A stretch of DNA of 62,866 nucleotides. Origin: Canicola haemoglobinophilus. GTDB taxonomy: Bacteria > Pseudomonadota > Gammaproteobacteria > Enterobacterales > Pasteurellaceae. Of this stretch, positions 27,521 through 35,626 are shown in pieces (position 1 is the stretch's first letter; each line of letters opens with the position of its first letter). The notes below the pieces were generated by a model. It was not told the origin of the DNA. It made no database searches and worked only from the letters and a program-made list of their open reading frames with translations. The position numbers were made by a program, and so were the translations under genes. The stretch lies in NCBI RefSeq assembly GCF_002015075.1, contig NZ_MUXZ01000010.1, positions 1-62,866 of the forward strand. Direction: 5' to 3'.

Positions 27521-28237
27521 ATGACAGAAAAACAAACAATAGAGCAATTAAACGCAGACTTTCAGAAAGAAAAGACCGTTTATCTACAAGAAGTTAAAAA
27601 GCTAGAAGATTTAAAGGCGCAAAAGAAAAAGGCTGAAAATATTGTTCTAGCCCTTAAAACAGAGCTAGAAAAAGCAAAAGAACAACCGCAGAAAATTTTA
27701 TCAAGCGGAAAAAAACTTCAATTAGAAGATTATAAAAAAGCAAGATTATCATCATCAGAAACTATAGCAGAAATTGAATATTATCAAGCCTTTATTGAAG
27801 ATATAGCGGATATAATCTACACCCAGAAAGAAACCGTTTTTTATTCTGCTCAAAAATTAAGAAATATTAAAGGCGGTATTTTTAATCTAAAAGCAAAAGA
27901 ATTAATAGTAGAATTCACAAAAGAAAATAAAAATAAACTTTCAGAAATTGCATCATTAATTTATTTTTCAAATTTAAATCTTAATGAAAAAAAATTATGG
28001 AATGGAGTTTCAGATAATGAAGATAGAAAAGAAAAAACACTATCTTATTTATTATATGAAATTAAAAAGGTTATTATCATATCTCAATTATCTGATAATG
28101 AATTTAATATCCATAAAGTTGTAAATAGTGATGAAGTTAAAAGCATCATGACAAAACACCGCGAAAGCATCGAACAAGCACATTCAGGCGAATTAAAAGG
28201 CTTTAATAAATTAATTAAAAATCTAAATCAAGGGTAA
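27521..28237 (+). CDS. Helical protein next to the capsid gene; Sid-like size determinant or scaffold candidate
   Basis: A 238-residue, lysine- and glutamate-rich, almost wholly helical protein with a predicted coiled coil at about 5-55. I do not recognise its sequence with certainty. P4 Sid (about 240 residues) is also an all-helical protein that starts with a long N-terminal helix, and P2 encodes its scaffold next to its capsid protein. The gene lies between an AlpA gene and the capsid gene, with 4-bp gaps, in the same operon. There is no sign of the protease half of P2 gpO. The role in capsid assembly is an inference from length, helicity and position. Confidence 0.5.
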   Translation: MTEKQTIEQLNADFQKEKTVYLQEVKKLEDLKAQKKKAENIVLALKTELEKAKEQPQKILSSGKKLQLEDYKKARLSSSETIAEIEYYQAFIEDIADIIYTQKETVFYSAQKLRNIKGGIFNLKAKELIVEFTKENKNKLSEIASLIYFSNLNLNEKKLWNGVSDNEDRKEKTLSYLLYEIKKVIIISQLSDNEFNIHKVVNSDEVKSIMTKHRESIEQAHSGELKGFNKLIKNLNQG

Positions 28238-28241
28238 AAAC

Positions 28242-29255
28242 ATGCAAAAATTCACACAAGAACATCTAGATAACTACTACAAGAAAATATTTTCTAAAAA
28301 TCTAAACCATGATGAAAATTTAAATCATGATGAAGATCTAAATGTTAATTTTAATTCAGTTTTGACTTTAAATGAACAATCAGAGAATGATTTATTAAGA
28401 AGAATGAGATTAAATGAATTTTTTAATCTTATTAATATCATTAAAGCAACAAACCCAACAGGCGAAACTATAGGCTTAAAATTGCCAATAGCTAGCACAA
28501 CAGACACAGACAAAAAAGGCAGAGAACCAAACGCAAGCCATTTACAGCCTACTAAACAATATCATTGCAAACAGATTAATGTTGATGGCTATATTCCTTA
28601 TTCAAAATTAGATGCATTAGCTGGCACAATTGACAAAGATTTTGCGCTAATTTATGAAGAATTGTTAGATAATGAAATTATATCTAGTTTGCTTTTAGCT
28701 GGCTTTAATGGGCGCAAGCGTGCGGAAACCTCAGATCCAACAGCTAACCCACTAGCACAAGATGCGGCGGAAGGTTGGATCGGAAAAATTGCAAATCATG
28801 CAAAAGCGCAAGTGATAACAGGCGCAACAGTGGGAGCAGATCGCCAATATAAAAGCATTAATGCCCTTATCAAAGCCGGCTTAGAAAAAATCCCAAATCC
28901 AATCAAAGCGCGCGGGGATCTAATTGCTATTTGTGGGCGTGATGTTTTGCTTGATAGCCGTATTGAAATAAAATATAGTGATTTAACGCAAAACCAAGCC
29001 GAAAAAATAACAGTATTGAACCAGCTACTAGGCGGATTAAGAGCGGTAAATATTCCATATTTTCCAGCAAATTCAATCTTGATTACACGTTTTGATAATA
29101 TCTCGTTTTATTTACAGCGTGGCACGGTGCGAACCTTTAAAACGGAAAATCCAAGCCTAGACAGATTAGAATTATATAATTCGATGTGTGTAGATTTTAT
29201 TATCGAAGATTATCAATCATGCGCACTGATTGAGAATATCAATATTGAAGAATAA
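28242..29255 (+). CDS. P2 gpN-family major capsid protein
   Basis: This 337-residue protein is a clear relative of the P2 major capsid protein gpN (357 residues), an HK97-fold shell protein. Shared blocks include the IASTTDT segment, AGFNGRKRAETSDP, the QDAAEGWIGK block, IAICGRDVLLDSR, VNIPYFPANSILITRFDNIS and ENPSLDRLELYNSMCVDFI followed by EDYQSCALIE. The N-terminus (LDNYYKKIFSKN) is short and divergent and contains a small repeat, NLNHDE, twice. It has its own AAGGG ribosome site and ends at a terminator. A P4-type element with its own capsid gene is unusual. Confidence 0.93.
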   Translation: MQKFTQEHLDNYYKKIFSKNLNHDENLNHDEDLNVNFNSVLTLNEQSENDLLRRMRLNEFFNLINIIKATNPTGETIGLKLPIASTTDTDKKGREPNASHLQPTKQYHCKQINVDGYIPYSKLDALAGTIDKDFALIYEELLDNEIISSLLLAGFNGRKRAETSDPTANPLAQDAAEGWIGKIANHAKAQVITGATVGADRQYKSINALIKAGLEKIPNPIKARGDLIAICGRDVLLDSRIEIKYSDLTQNQAEKITVLNQLLGGLRAVNIPYFPANSILITRFDNISFYLQRGTVRTFKTENPSLDRLELYNSMCVDFIIEDYQSCALIENINIEE

Positions 29256-29276
29256 AAAATCATACTTAAATAACAA

Positions 29277-29310
29277 TAAAAGGCGGGGGAAACCCCGCTT
29301 TTTTATATCT
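29277..29310 (+). terminator. Terminator after the capsid gene
   Basis: AGGCGGGG and CCCCGCTT form a stem with loop GAAA followed by TTTTTT. It closes the late operon 20 bp after the capsid stop. Confidence 0.85.
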
Positions 29311-29334
29311 AATATAAATTTCAAGGAGCAACAA

Positions 29335-30195
29335 ATGACCAAAATCAACTTACCGCCTAGAAAGTGGTATAGCCTAGAAAAAGCAATTAGAGAAATAAAA
29401 AAACGCACTGGAGAGGAATTAGATATAGAAGATTTATTGCATTATTGGGCTATTGGGAAATTAGATTTTTCAACGAGATTTATCAAAAGTAAATATAGAA
29501 TAACTATAAGTGATTTAATATTTAATCCTAAAGATATAGAAATAACTTATTATTTTTCTTCTAAGGATGTGAATCTAAGAGATTTTAATAAATTTGAGCT
29601 TTGTATTTTTGATAGAATAAATAATAAAAACATTGAAGATAATAATAATCTAAATGTAGAAGCTTTATTGAGAATTTTTCCGCCTTATTTCATTTACACC
29701 CCTGAATCAATGAGGGAAATAATAAATAATGGCATTCCATTTTATAGTAATTTATCATTAATATCCCCTAGCGAGTTTAAAGATTCATTCGGCATTAATT
29801 TAGCAATAAAACTTGATAAAGAATTTCATATAAATCTAGAAAATATTTGCATTTTTGAAAATGACATAAATAGATTTTTGAATAACTCATCACAAAACAA
29901 TCATGAAAAAATATTTATAAGAAACGCATTTAAAAAAACACATGGTAGACAAGAAAAAGAGCTTAAAAGCATTATATTAAATATTGCTAAAGCTACTTTT
30001 GAAGCTAAGCCAATTCATTCAAGAAATAAACTTGTAAATTCAATTTATAACCATTTAGAAAAATATTATTTTGAAGAGTATGAACAAATAGACACAAGAA
30101 CCATAGACAATTATTTAAAAGAAGCAGGTATAGGAAATCAGAGAACCAGAAGCAAAGAACCAGTACAGATAATAGACAAATACAAAACGGAATAA
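29335..30195 (+). CDS. Unknown cargo protein isolated between terminators
   Basis: A 286-residue protein that I do not recognise. I start it at the ATG at 29335, which has a strong AAGGAG site; the open frame upstream overlaps the capsid gene end. It opens with PRKWYSLEKAIREIKKRTGE, which could be a small DNA-binding helical module. The middle is asparagine- and isoleucine-rich. The C-terminus has helices and a TIDNYLKEAGIG segment resembling a winged-helix end. It is visibly more AT-rich than its neighbours and is framed by a terminator on each side, the layout of a moron or cargo gene. A defence, regulatory or replication role is possible. Confidence 0.75.
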   Translation: MTKINLPPRKWYSLEKAIREIKKRTGEELDIEDLLHYWAIGKLDFSTRFIKSKYRITISDLIFNPKDIEITYYFSSKDVNLRDFNKFELCIFDRINNKNIEDNNNLNVEALLRIFPPYFIYTPESMREIINNGIPFYSNLSLISPSEFKDSFGINLAIKLDKEFHINLENICIFENDINRFLNNSSQNNHEKIFIRNAFKKTHGRQEKELKSIILNIAKATFEAKPIHSRNKLVNSIYNHLEKYYFEEYEQIDTRTIDNYLKEAGIGNQRTRSKEPVQIIDKYKTE

Positions 30196-30211
30196 CGTAT
30201 TTTCACTTATT

Positions 30212-30252
30212 TGAAAAAAAACCTTTTTTCATAGAAAAAAAGGTTTTTTTCA
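30212..30252. terminator. Bidirectional terminator after the cargo gene
   Basis: AAAAAACCTTTTTT and AAAAAAGGTTTTTT form a 14-bp stem with a short loop, with A-rich and T-rich tails on both sides. Confidence 0.75.
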
Positions 30253-30346
30253 TATAAATCACATTACCTCGCCTTCATAATCCCCCCGACAAACATCACA
30301 AGACAACACAAGCAAGCATTATTTGACACATCAACAAGGGGAAATC

Positions 30347-30541
30347 ATGGAGAAAAAAGACGCAACACCACTTTTTTATTCAACAAAAACTATCTGCAAA
30401 ATGCTAGATGTCTCTAGAGCTTATATTTATGAGGCAGTACAAGCCGGCAACTTTCCAAAGCCGATCAAAGTGGGGCGGTTAAACCGCTATAAAGCAGCAG
30501 ATATTCACGCTTATATAAATCAATTACAGGAGCTTAACTAA
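30347..30541 (+). CDS. AlpA-family DNA-binding regulator (second copy)
   Basis: A 64-residue AlpA-type protein: helix-turn-helix around TICKMLDVSRAYIYEAVQAG and wing FPKPIKVGRLNRYKAADI. It is a more canonical AlpA than the first copy. The ATG at 30347 has AAGGGG upstream; a TTG at 30323 is in frame but less likely. The stop overlaps the start of the zinc-finger gene (TAATG), so the two are co-translated. It probably controls excision or the leftover early genes. Confidence 0.88.
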   Translation: MEKKDATPLFYSTKTICKMLDVSRAYIYEAVQAGNFPKPIKVGRLNRYKAADIHAYINQLQELN

Positions 30542-30882
30542 TGGCAGGATTAACAATTAAATGCCCTTTTTGTGGCGGTAGATGTTCAATCAGAAACAGC
30601 GAGCGCCCGAGCATTTTAACCGTTCAAGCAGATATTTATTGTAATAATTGCGGAACGCTTAGCGCTGATTTTGTGGGTCAATTAGTCAATGTAAAAAGAG
30701 CCGTTTTTGTGGATTGTCCCGAGGTTTCTAACTGGAGCAAAACCGAAAAAGAGCAAATAAACGAGGACGGCAAGCGCCCTTTAAGCAATGCGGAAAGGGT
30801 GCAACAACTTAAAGAGGGGAAACAGCCCGATTTATTCAAAGGAGAACCAGAGCCGCGCGATACATCGCATTATTTAAAGTAA
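30541..30882 (+). CDS. Ogr/Delta-type zinc-finger transcription activator
   Basis: P2 Ogr and P4 Delta are small zinc-finger proteins that switch on P2/P4 late promoters through RNA polymerase alpha. This 113-residue protein has CPFCGGRCSIRNSE at residues 8-21 and a second pair CNNCG about 25 residues later, the CxxC-N22-25-CxxC-like spacing of the family, within the first 50 residues. The C-terminal half (GQLVNVKRAVFVDCPEV and a charged tail) is longer than in Ogr. It is coupled to AlpA upstream. A matching operator lies ahead of the capsid operon. Confidence 0.75.
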   Translation: MAGLTIKCPFCGGRCSIRNSERPSILTVQADIYCNNCGTLSADFVGQLVNVKRAVFVDCPEVSNWSKTEKEQINEDGKRPLSNAERVQQLKEGKQPDLFKGEPEPRDTSHYLK

Positions 30883-30924
30883 AGAATTAAAGAGATGAAT
30901 ATTATCAACAAGGAGCTAATCAAA

Positions 30925-31065
30925 ATGCTAGAACTTATAGACAAATCCGACAAGGTAAACCGCTTTTTATGGGGATTAATGATCTTATTATTTATTACAG
31001 GGATAAGTTATCTATTACCCGATATTTTAAAAGCCTTAGCGGAATATCAACAGGCGCTAAATTAA
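30925..31065 (+). CDS. Small single-span membrane protein
   Basis: A 46-residue open frame with a good ribosome site (AAGGAGCTAATCAAA) and one hydrophobic helix, FLWGLMILLFITGISYLL, at about 14-31. It lies in the early operon, between the zinc-finger and Icd-like genes. A holin-like, inhibitor or toxin role is conceivable, but nothing in the sequence decides it. Confidence 0.65.
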   Translation: MLELIDKSDKVNRFLWGLMILLFITGISYLLPDILKALAEYQQALN

Positions 31066-31137
31066 CCCAATAAAAAAGGCTTGCCCAATAGAGAGAATGA
31101 CAAGCCTAATATCCAAAAATTTCAAAGAGTCACAACT

Positions 31138-31701
31138 ATGACCAAGAAAAATAATACTGATTTTTCACTTAAAAATCAAATAAAATTCATGAAAAACAAT
31201 TATTTTCATGAAAATCTTTCAATATCAAAAACCTTTACAAAGTGCGGGCAATTTTCTAATATTTCCTTGCGTCTGAAAAAAACAGATGTCAGCCGTGACA
31301 AGCTGAAAATTCAAAAGGCGAATAATCGCACGCCTCAAGCGTGTTTTTTTATTCGTAATTTACGCACACCTAAAATAAATCTAGCAATAGATCTATTCTC
31401 AATGGTAGAGCGTAAAGGGCAACGTCTAGGCGTTGGCTGCTTTCCTTTTGAGGCAGTTTGTCACCCCTTTACGCTTTACCGCCCGACCGTGACAAGTCTA
31501 GCGGAAAGCCTTAGAAAATATCAAAAGGACACCGCAAAAATGCTTTATAAATTCATTTTATTAGGCAAAAACCGCCTACACCTCACTATTTTAGCCGACA
31601 GCGAGCAACAAGCACGCAACCGCCTAAATCTTACCCGTGCTATCTGTTACGCACGCATTAACCCAAATCATTACCGCACTTTAGGGGGCGTTTATGCTTA
31701 A
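31138..31701 (+). CDS. Icd/Ash-like protein of P4-type elements
   Basis: A 187-residue product resembling proteins often named host cell division inhibitor Icd-like (Ash family) in P4-like elements. Recognisable segments are ACFFIRNLRTPKINLAIDLF followed by SMVERKGQRLGVG, then the C-terminal MLYKFILLGKNRLHLTILAD. The ATG at 31138 has AAAGAG upstream; the low-complexity N-terminal 60 residues may be untranslated leader instead. A terminator-like hairpin lies inside the frame at 31329-31350, so part of this interval may make a regulatory RNA. It overlaps the next gene by 8 bp. Confidence 0.55.
   Translation: MTKKNNTDFSLKNQIKFMKNNYFHENLSISKTFTKCGQFSNISLRLKKTDVSRDKLKIQKANNRTPQACFFIRNLRTPKINLAIDLFSMVERKGQRLGVGCFPFEAVCHPFTLYRPTVTSLAESLRKYQKDTAKMLYKFILLGKNRLHLTILADSEQQARNRLNLTRAICYARINPNHYRTLGGVYA
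31292..31350 (+). ncRNA. Candidate immunity-type small RNA ending in a terminator hairpin
   Basis: CACGC-CTCAA-GCGTG followed by seven T at 31329-31350 looks like an intrinsic terminator inside the Icd-like frame. CCGTGACAAG occurs at 31293-31302 and again at 31487-31496. P4 immunity depends on a short CI RNA made from this part of the leader that pairs with flanking target sequences. This is a suggestion from position and hairpin, not a recognised RNA family. Confidence 0.3.
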
Positions 31702-31909
31702 CCTATCAAACGAAATCGAAAGAGTACAAAGCGCATTAAAAATCATTAGTCAAGATTTAGCGACAGCTAAAAAACATGCAAAAAAGGGCGATTTTGAAAA
31801 CGCTGAAATATGGCTAAATATGGCTTATTCCTGTCTTTCTATCATTGTGCAAGCTAATGAAATCGCACAAATGAAAGCGAAATATGGCGAGGGCTCAGAC
31901 GATGAATAA
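31694..31909 (+). CDS. Small hypothetical helical protein of the satellite
   Basis: A 71-residue protein, not recognised. It is helical with an alanine-rich first half (ALKIISQDLATAKKHAKKG) and no membrane segment. It overlaps the preceding stop by 8 bp and the following start by 8 bp, part of a tightly coupled run of small genes. Confidence 0.7.
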   Translation: MLNLSNEIERVQSALKIISQDLATAKKHAKKGDFENAEIWLNMAYSCLSIIVQANEIAQMKAKYGEGSDDE

Positions 31910-32123
31910 AGAACCTTTGTTAGATTGGAATGAGTTTGACGCTTTAATTATGGAATTAAGACAAATAGCGGACTTAGTGCATGTTGTTTCTTTAACGCTT
32001 GAAGATACAGAAACAAGCGCATTAGGCGCAATTAATAGCTTAATGATGCGCATAGTAGAAGAATTAACCGAAAGACAAGAGCAACAAGCAAGAAGAGCAC
32101 AGAGAGGACAGAGCAATGAATAA
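31902..32123 (+). CDS. Small hypothetical protein of the satellite
   Basis: A 73-residue acidic, helical protein (NEFDALIMELRQIADLVHVV) with a basic, glutamine/arginine-rich tail. Not recognised. The start overlaps the previous gene by 8 bp, and its stop overlaps the next start by 8 bp. Confidence 0.7.
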   Translation: MNKEPLLDWNEFDALIMELRQIADLVHVVSLTLEDTETSALGAINSLMMRIVEELTERQEQQARRAQRGQSNE

Positions 32124-32370
32124 CCCAACTTTTGAACTAATAAAACCTTTTTACCCAAACCCGAGCGAATGGCACAAATTAGAAGATAAATTAAACGAGT
32201 TTCAAGCCTTGTTAAGTTTGAATGCGGCAATGCTTATCGCTTATGAAAATATCAAAAACATCAATGTAATAAGCGATTTAAACGGCATTCATGCAATTTA
32301 TCAAGAAAAGCTAGAAGATGAATTTTCTAAGCTATTTTCATTTATTCAGGCGCAAGGGGGCGAACAATGA
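32116..32370 (+). CDS. Small hypothetical protein of the satellite
   Basis: An 84-residue, mostly helical protein (LEDKLNEFQALLSLNAAMLI). Not recognised. It overlaps the neighbour at each end by 4-8 bp, in the same polycistronic run. Confidence 0.7.
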   Translation: MNNPTFELIKPFYPNPSEWHKLEDKLNEFQALLSLNAAMLIAYENIKNINVISDLNGIHAIYQEKLEDEFSKLFSFIQAQGGEQ

Positions 32371-32588
32371 TTACTAGTCGCATCACCTTACCAAGCGGGA
32401 CAGTTGTAGAGCTTTTTGCCTCAGATGAAACGCTTTTTAATAAAATCGCTTTAAATGAAGACTTTAGAAAACTAGCTAAAAAATACATGGAGCAAGAGCA
32501 AAAAAGCAGAGAACAAGCGAAAAAACAAGCGAGAAAAAAAGCAAAGAAAGCCGCTAAACAAGCGAGAAAAAAAGCGAGGGGGAACTAA
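32367..32588 (+). CDS. Small protein with Lys/Arg/Ala-rich tail
   Basis: A 73-residue protein with a compact N-terminal strand (ITLPSGTVVELFASDETLF) and a highly basic C-terminal third built from repeated AKKQARKKAKK units. Such a tail would bind nucleic acid non-specifically. Function unknown. The ATG overlaps the previous stop (ATGA), and its stop overlaps the next start (TAATG), so it is coupled to the second recombinase. Confidence 0.7.
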   Translation: MITSRITLPSGTVVELFASDETLFNKIALNEDFRKLAKKYMEQEQKSREQAKKQARKKAKKAAKQARKKARGN

Positions 32589-33574
32589 TGGCAACTTATC
32601 AAAAAAGGGGCGATAAATGGCGTGCTATTGTGCGCAGACAAGGTCTTATAAAATCAAAATCATTCAAAACCAAGGCGAAGGCAGTGATGTGGGCGCATGG
32701 ATTAGAGGCAGAAATAGAATGCGGTATTTATAAAGAAATCGCGGATATTCCACTTTCTCAAGTCGTTGAGCGCTATATAAGAGAAGTTACCCCAACGAAA
32801 CGAGGAGCAAAGAAAGAAACCCAAGTTTTAAAGCGCTTTTTAAATAACCCTGTTGCAGAAATATCGCTTAAAGATATAAAACCCGATGATTTTAAACAAT
32901 GGCGTGATGATCGCTTAAAAACCGTTTCAAATGCGACAGTTTTAAGAGAATGGGCAACCCTTGCGAATATTTTCAATGTGGCGATTGTTGAATGGTGCTT
33001 ATTAAAAGATAACCCACTCAAACGAGTTAAAAAACCAGCCGCACCGAAACCAAGAACAAGACGCTACTCACAGAAGGAAATTGATGCGCTTGTTTCTAAT
33101 TCTGGCTTTTCATGGGAAGAACCACCGCAAACCGCTACCGCAACGGTAGGCGCAATCTTGTTATTTGCCATAGAAACCGCAATGCGCGCGGGCGAGATTG
33201 TGGGGCTAACGTGGGAGCATGTACACATGGAAGACAAAATAGCCCACTTACCGCAAACAAAGAACGGCTGGGCGCGTGATGTTCCTTTATCCGCTACAGC
33301 GTTAAAAATCCTTGAATTAATGGCGCAAAAAGCCGATGGGGAAAGCGTTTTTCAAATTTCAACATCAACCCTTGATGCACTATTCAGGAAATTAAAAAAC
33401 CGCTTGTTATTAAAAGATCTGCATTTCCACGATACAAGGCGGGAGGCATTAACCAGACTAGCGGAGAAAGTGGACGTGATGACACTTGCCAAAATTTCAG
33501 GACATCGAGATCTGAAAATTTTACAAAATACCTATTACGCCCCAGATATGAAAAAAGTTGCTAACTTAATCTAA
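32588..33574 (+). CDS. Second tyrosine recombinase of the element
   Basis: A 328-residue tyrosine recombinase, different from the integrase at the left end. The N-terminal domain (KRGDKWRAIVRRQGLIKSKS) is AP2-like, followed by a SAM-like core-binding domain (about 55-165). Catalytic residues: Arg in AMRAGEIVGLTWEHV, the HDTRREAL box, GHRDLKILQNTYY with the nucleophile Tyr. All key residues are present. It is inside the early operon, not beside an att site, so its target is unclear: inversion, dimer resolution or the trace of a second element. Confidence 0.88.
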   Translation: MATYQKRGDKWRAIVRRQGLIKSKSFKTKAKAVMWAHGLEAEIECGIYKEIADIPLSQVVERYIREVTPTKRGAKKETQVLKRFLNNPVAEISLKDIKPDDFKQWRDDRLKTVSNATVLREWATLANIFNVAIVEWCLLKDNPLKRVKKPAAPKPRTRRYSQKEIDALVSNSGFSWEEPPQTATATVGAILLFAIETAMRAGEIVGLTWEHVHMEDKIAHLPQTKNGWARDVPLSATALKILELMAQKADGESVFQISTSTLDALFRKLKNRLLLKDLHFHDTRREALTRLAEKVDVMTLAKISGHRDLKILQNTYYAPDMKKVANLI

Positions 33575-33624
33575 TCATACCGCCCGAAATTAAGGGCGGA
33601 TAACTCAATTTTTAAAGGTCTAAT

Positions 33625-35550
33625 ATGATGAACGGACAGAATAAAAGGCTAAAAAATGCGCCTAACCTAAATAAAATCATTAAGCAAAATATCCACCCAG
33701 CGCAAGAAATTTTGATTTTAATTGGCGATAATCCTTGGAGTTTTTACCGCAAAAACCCGAAAGACGAAAAGACCAACGGGCAGGGGGCGGGCTGGATATT
33801 ATTAGCCGACAATATCGACGGAGAGAACCCGAACAGATACAAAGAATTACCGATTATTATTGATGAACGGAATTATAAAGAATTGGATAAGTTGGCGCTT
33901 TTACCGAATGAACATAGATGCGCAAGTTTAGTTGATACTAGCGGACTTTTTAAGGTTAAAAGCAATAATAACGGCATCACCATTAGAGAAAATGAAGAGC
34001 TATTGCGCAATATTTGCATGAATTTAGCGAAATATACGCAAGTAAACGCCTTTAGCCTTAGAGATTTATTAGGGCAACATTTAGAGGATTTAAGCGCTTA
34101 TATTGAGCGGTTGAGAGAAGAATATTCACAGGAAAGCGAGGGAGAACCCGAGCTTATCGAACTAGATGCGGACACACTCAAAAAAGCAACCCCAAGCGAT
34201 AAAGCCGGCTATTTTTTGAAATGGCTGAAGAAACCGTTAGCCTATAATCAAACTCAAGGGCTTATTTATTTTTACAATGGGCAAATATGGCAAGTTAAGG
34301 ATGAAAACGCACTACAGCGAGAAATTAAAGCATTTTTTGCGGAATATAATGCGAATTATGGCAGCGTTGAAACTATAAACAATATGATCAAATGTTTAAC
34401 CGTTGATTTACCGTTATTTGATGATGAAATAAAAACAGCGATGGATTATCAATTTTTAGCCTTTAAAAATGGCGTTTTGAATAAGCGCACATTGGCTTTT
34501 TTACCGCATAAAAAAGAATATTACCTTACAGCGGTCAACCCTTGCGATTATTTAGAAACGCAGACACCGACACCGCACTTTGATAAATGGCTTGATTTTA
34601 TTAGCAATGACAGCATAGAGCGGAAAAAAGCGCTTTTAGCCGCTTTATATATGATTTTAAATAACCGCAGTGATTGGCAATTAACGCTTGAATTTATAGG
34701 CGAACCGGGTAGCGGTAAATCGACTTTTTTAAACGTGGCGAAAATGCTTTCAGGCGATGCTAACCATGTAGCGATTGACTTAGAAACCTTGCAAAGAGAC
34801 AGCAAGACCCGAGACATGCTATTAAATAAAACTTTTCTATATGCACCCGACCAAGGGCGATATATTGGCGATAGTTCTGTTTTAAAAGCAATTTCTGGGG
34901 GCGATGAAATTCTCGTAAACCCGAAAGGCAAAAAAACATTCAGCGCAAGGATAAACGCTATTATTGCTATATGTTCTAATACCTTGCCAATTTATAAAAA
35001 TGACGGGGGCGGAATGGAGCGCCGCCGCATTGTATTCCCTTTTTACAAGGCAATAGACGACAGCGCAAGAGATGACAAGCTCACCGAAAAAATTCAAGCG
35101 GAGTTAGGGGGGATTATTAGAAAGCTATATGATGAATTTAAAGACCCCGAGGACGCAAAGCAAGCATTAAAGCAACAAAAAGCAAGTGCGGAGGCGTTAA
35201 AAATGAAAACAGAAAACGATCATATTCTAGAATTTATTCAAGAATTTGAATTAATGACTCAACCCTCAAATGATTGTTTGATTTTAGGCAGTAGCCGAGG
35301 CGTTCCAGCTTATGAAAGCCCTTTAATCTTTGAGCGCTTTTACTGGTGCTATTTATACTACTGTTATATAACAGGGCGAGATGGTAAATTTATTTTAAAG
35401 CCAATAGATTTTAAAAAAGAGGTTATCCAAGCATTTAAAACCATAGGCGAAAAACCATTCACAACCCGACAATTAGGCGGAGGTTATAACTACACAAACG
35501 CAAAATTCAAGAATAAACATGACACTGTTAACAAATGGCGAAACGCCTAG
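33625..35550 (+). CDS. P4 alpha-like SF3 helicase / replication protein
   Basis: The largest gene of the element, 641 residues. The C-terminal half is a D5/SF3 helicase of the phage/plasmid primase P4 family: D5_N-type region (about 215-335), Walker A GEPGSGKST at 359-367, Walker B-like TFLYAPDQGR, and the SF3 motif C block INAIIAICSNTLPIY. The N-terminal 200 residues lack the zinc ribbon and TOPRIM primase of P4 alpha (777 residues), so primase activity is doubtful. Its job would be origin recognition and unwinding. The iterons 75-290 bp downstream fit that role. Confidence 0.88.
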   Translation: MMNGQNKRLKNAPNLNKIIKQNIHPAQEILILIGDNPWSFYRKNPKDEKTNGQGAGWILLADNIDGENPNRYKELPIIIDERNYKELDKLALLPNEHRCASLVDTSGLFKVKSNNNGITIRENEELLRNICMNLAKYTQVNAFSLRDLLGQHLEDLSAYIERLREEYSQESEGEPELIELDADTLKKATPSDKAGYFLKWLKKPLAYNQTQGLIYFYNGQIWQVKDENALQREIKAFFAEYNANYGSVETINNMIKCLTVDLPLFDDEIKTAMDYQFLAFKNGVLNKRTLAFLPHKKEYYLTAVNPCDYLETQTPTPHFDKWLDFISNDSIERKKALLAALYMILNNRSDWQLTLEFIGEPGSGKSTFLNVAKMLSGDANHVAIDLETLQRDSKTRDMLLNKTFLYAPDQGRYIGDSSVLKAISGGDEILVNPKGKKTFSARINAIIAICSNTLPIYKNDGGGMERRRIVFPFYKAIDDSARDDKLTEKIQAELGGIIRKLYDEFKDPEDAKQALKQQKASAEALKMKTENDHILEFIQEFELMTQPSNDCLILGSSRGVPAYESPLIFERFYWCYLYYCYITGRDGKFILKPIDFKKEVIQAFKTIGEKPFTTRQLGGGYNYTNAKFKNKHDTVNKWRNA

Positions 35551-35559
35551 AAATCCAGT

Positions 35560-35587
35560 AAAGCCGGACATATACCGGCTTTTTTTA
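35560..35587 (+). terminator. Terminator after the replication gene
   Basis: AAGCCGG and CCGGCTT form a stem with a 7-base loop, followed by a T-run. Confidence 0.8.
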
Positions 35588-35626
35588 TGCGCTTTTTTCA
35601 CTATTCAGAACCTTGACAATAAACTC

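Noticed and set aside
31240..35190. Additional USS-like AAGTGCGG sites in the satellite
   Set aside because: The sites near 31240 and 35183 are AAGTGCGGG and AAGTGCGGA, not exact cores. Only two exact cores were counted.
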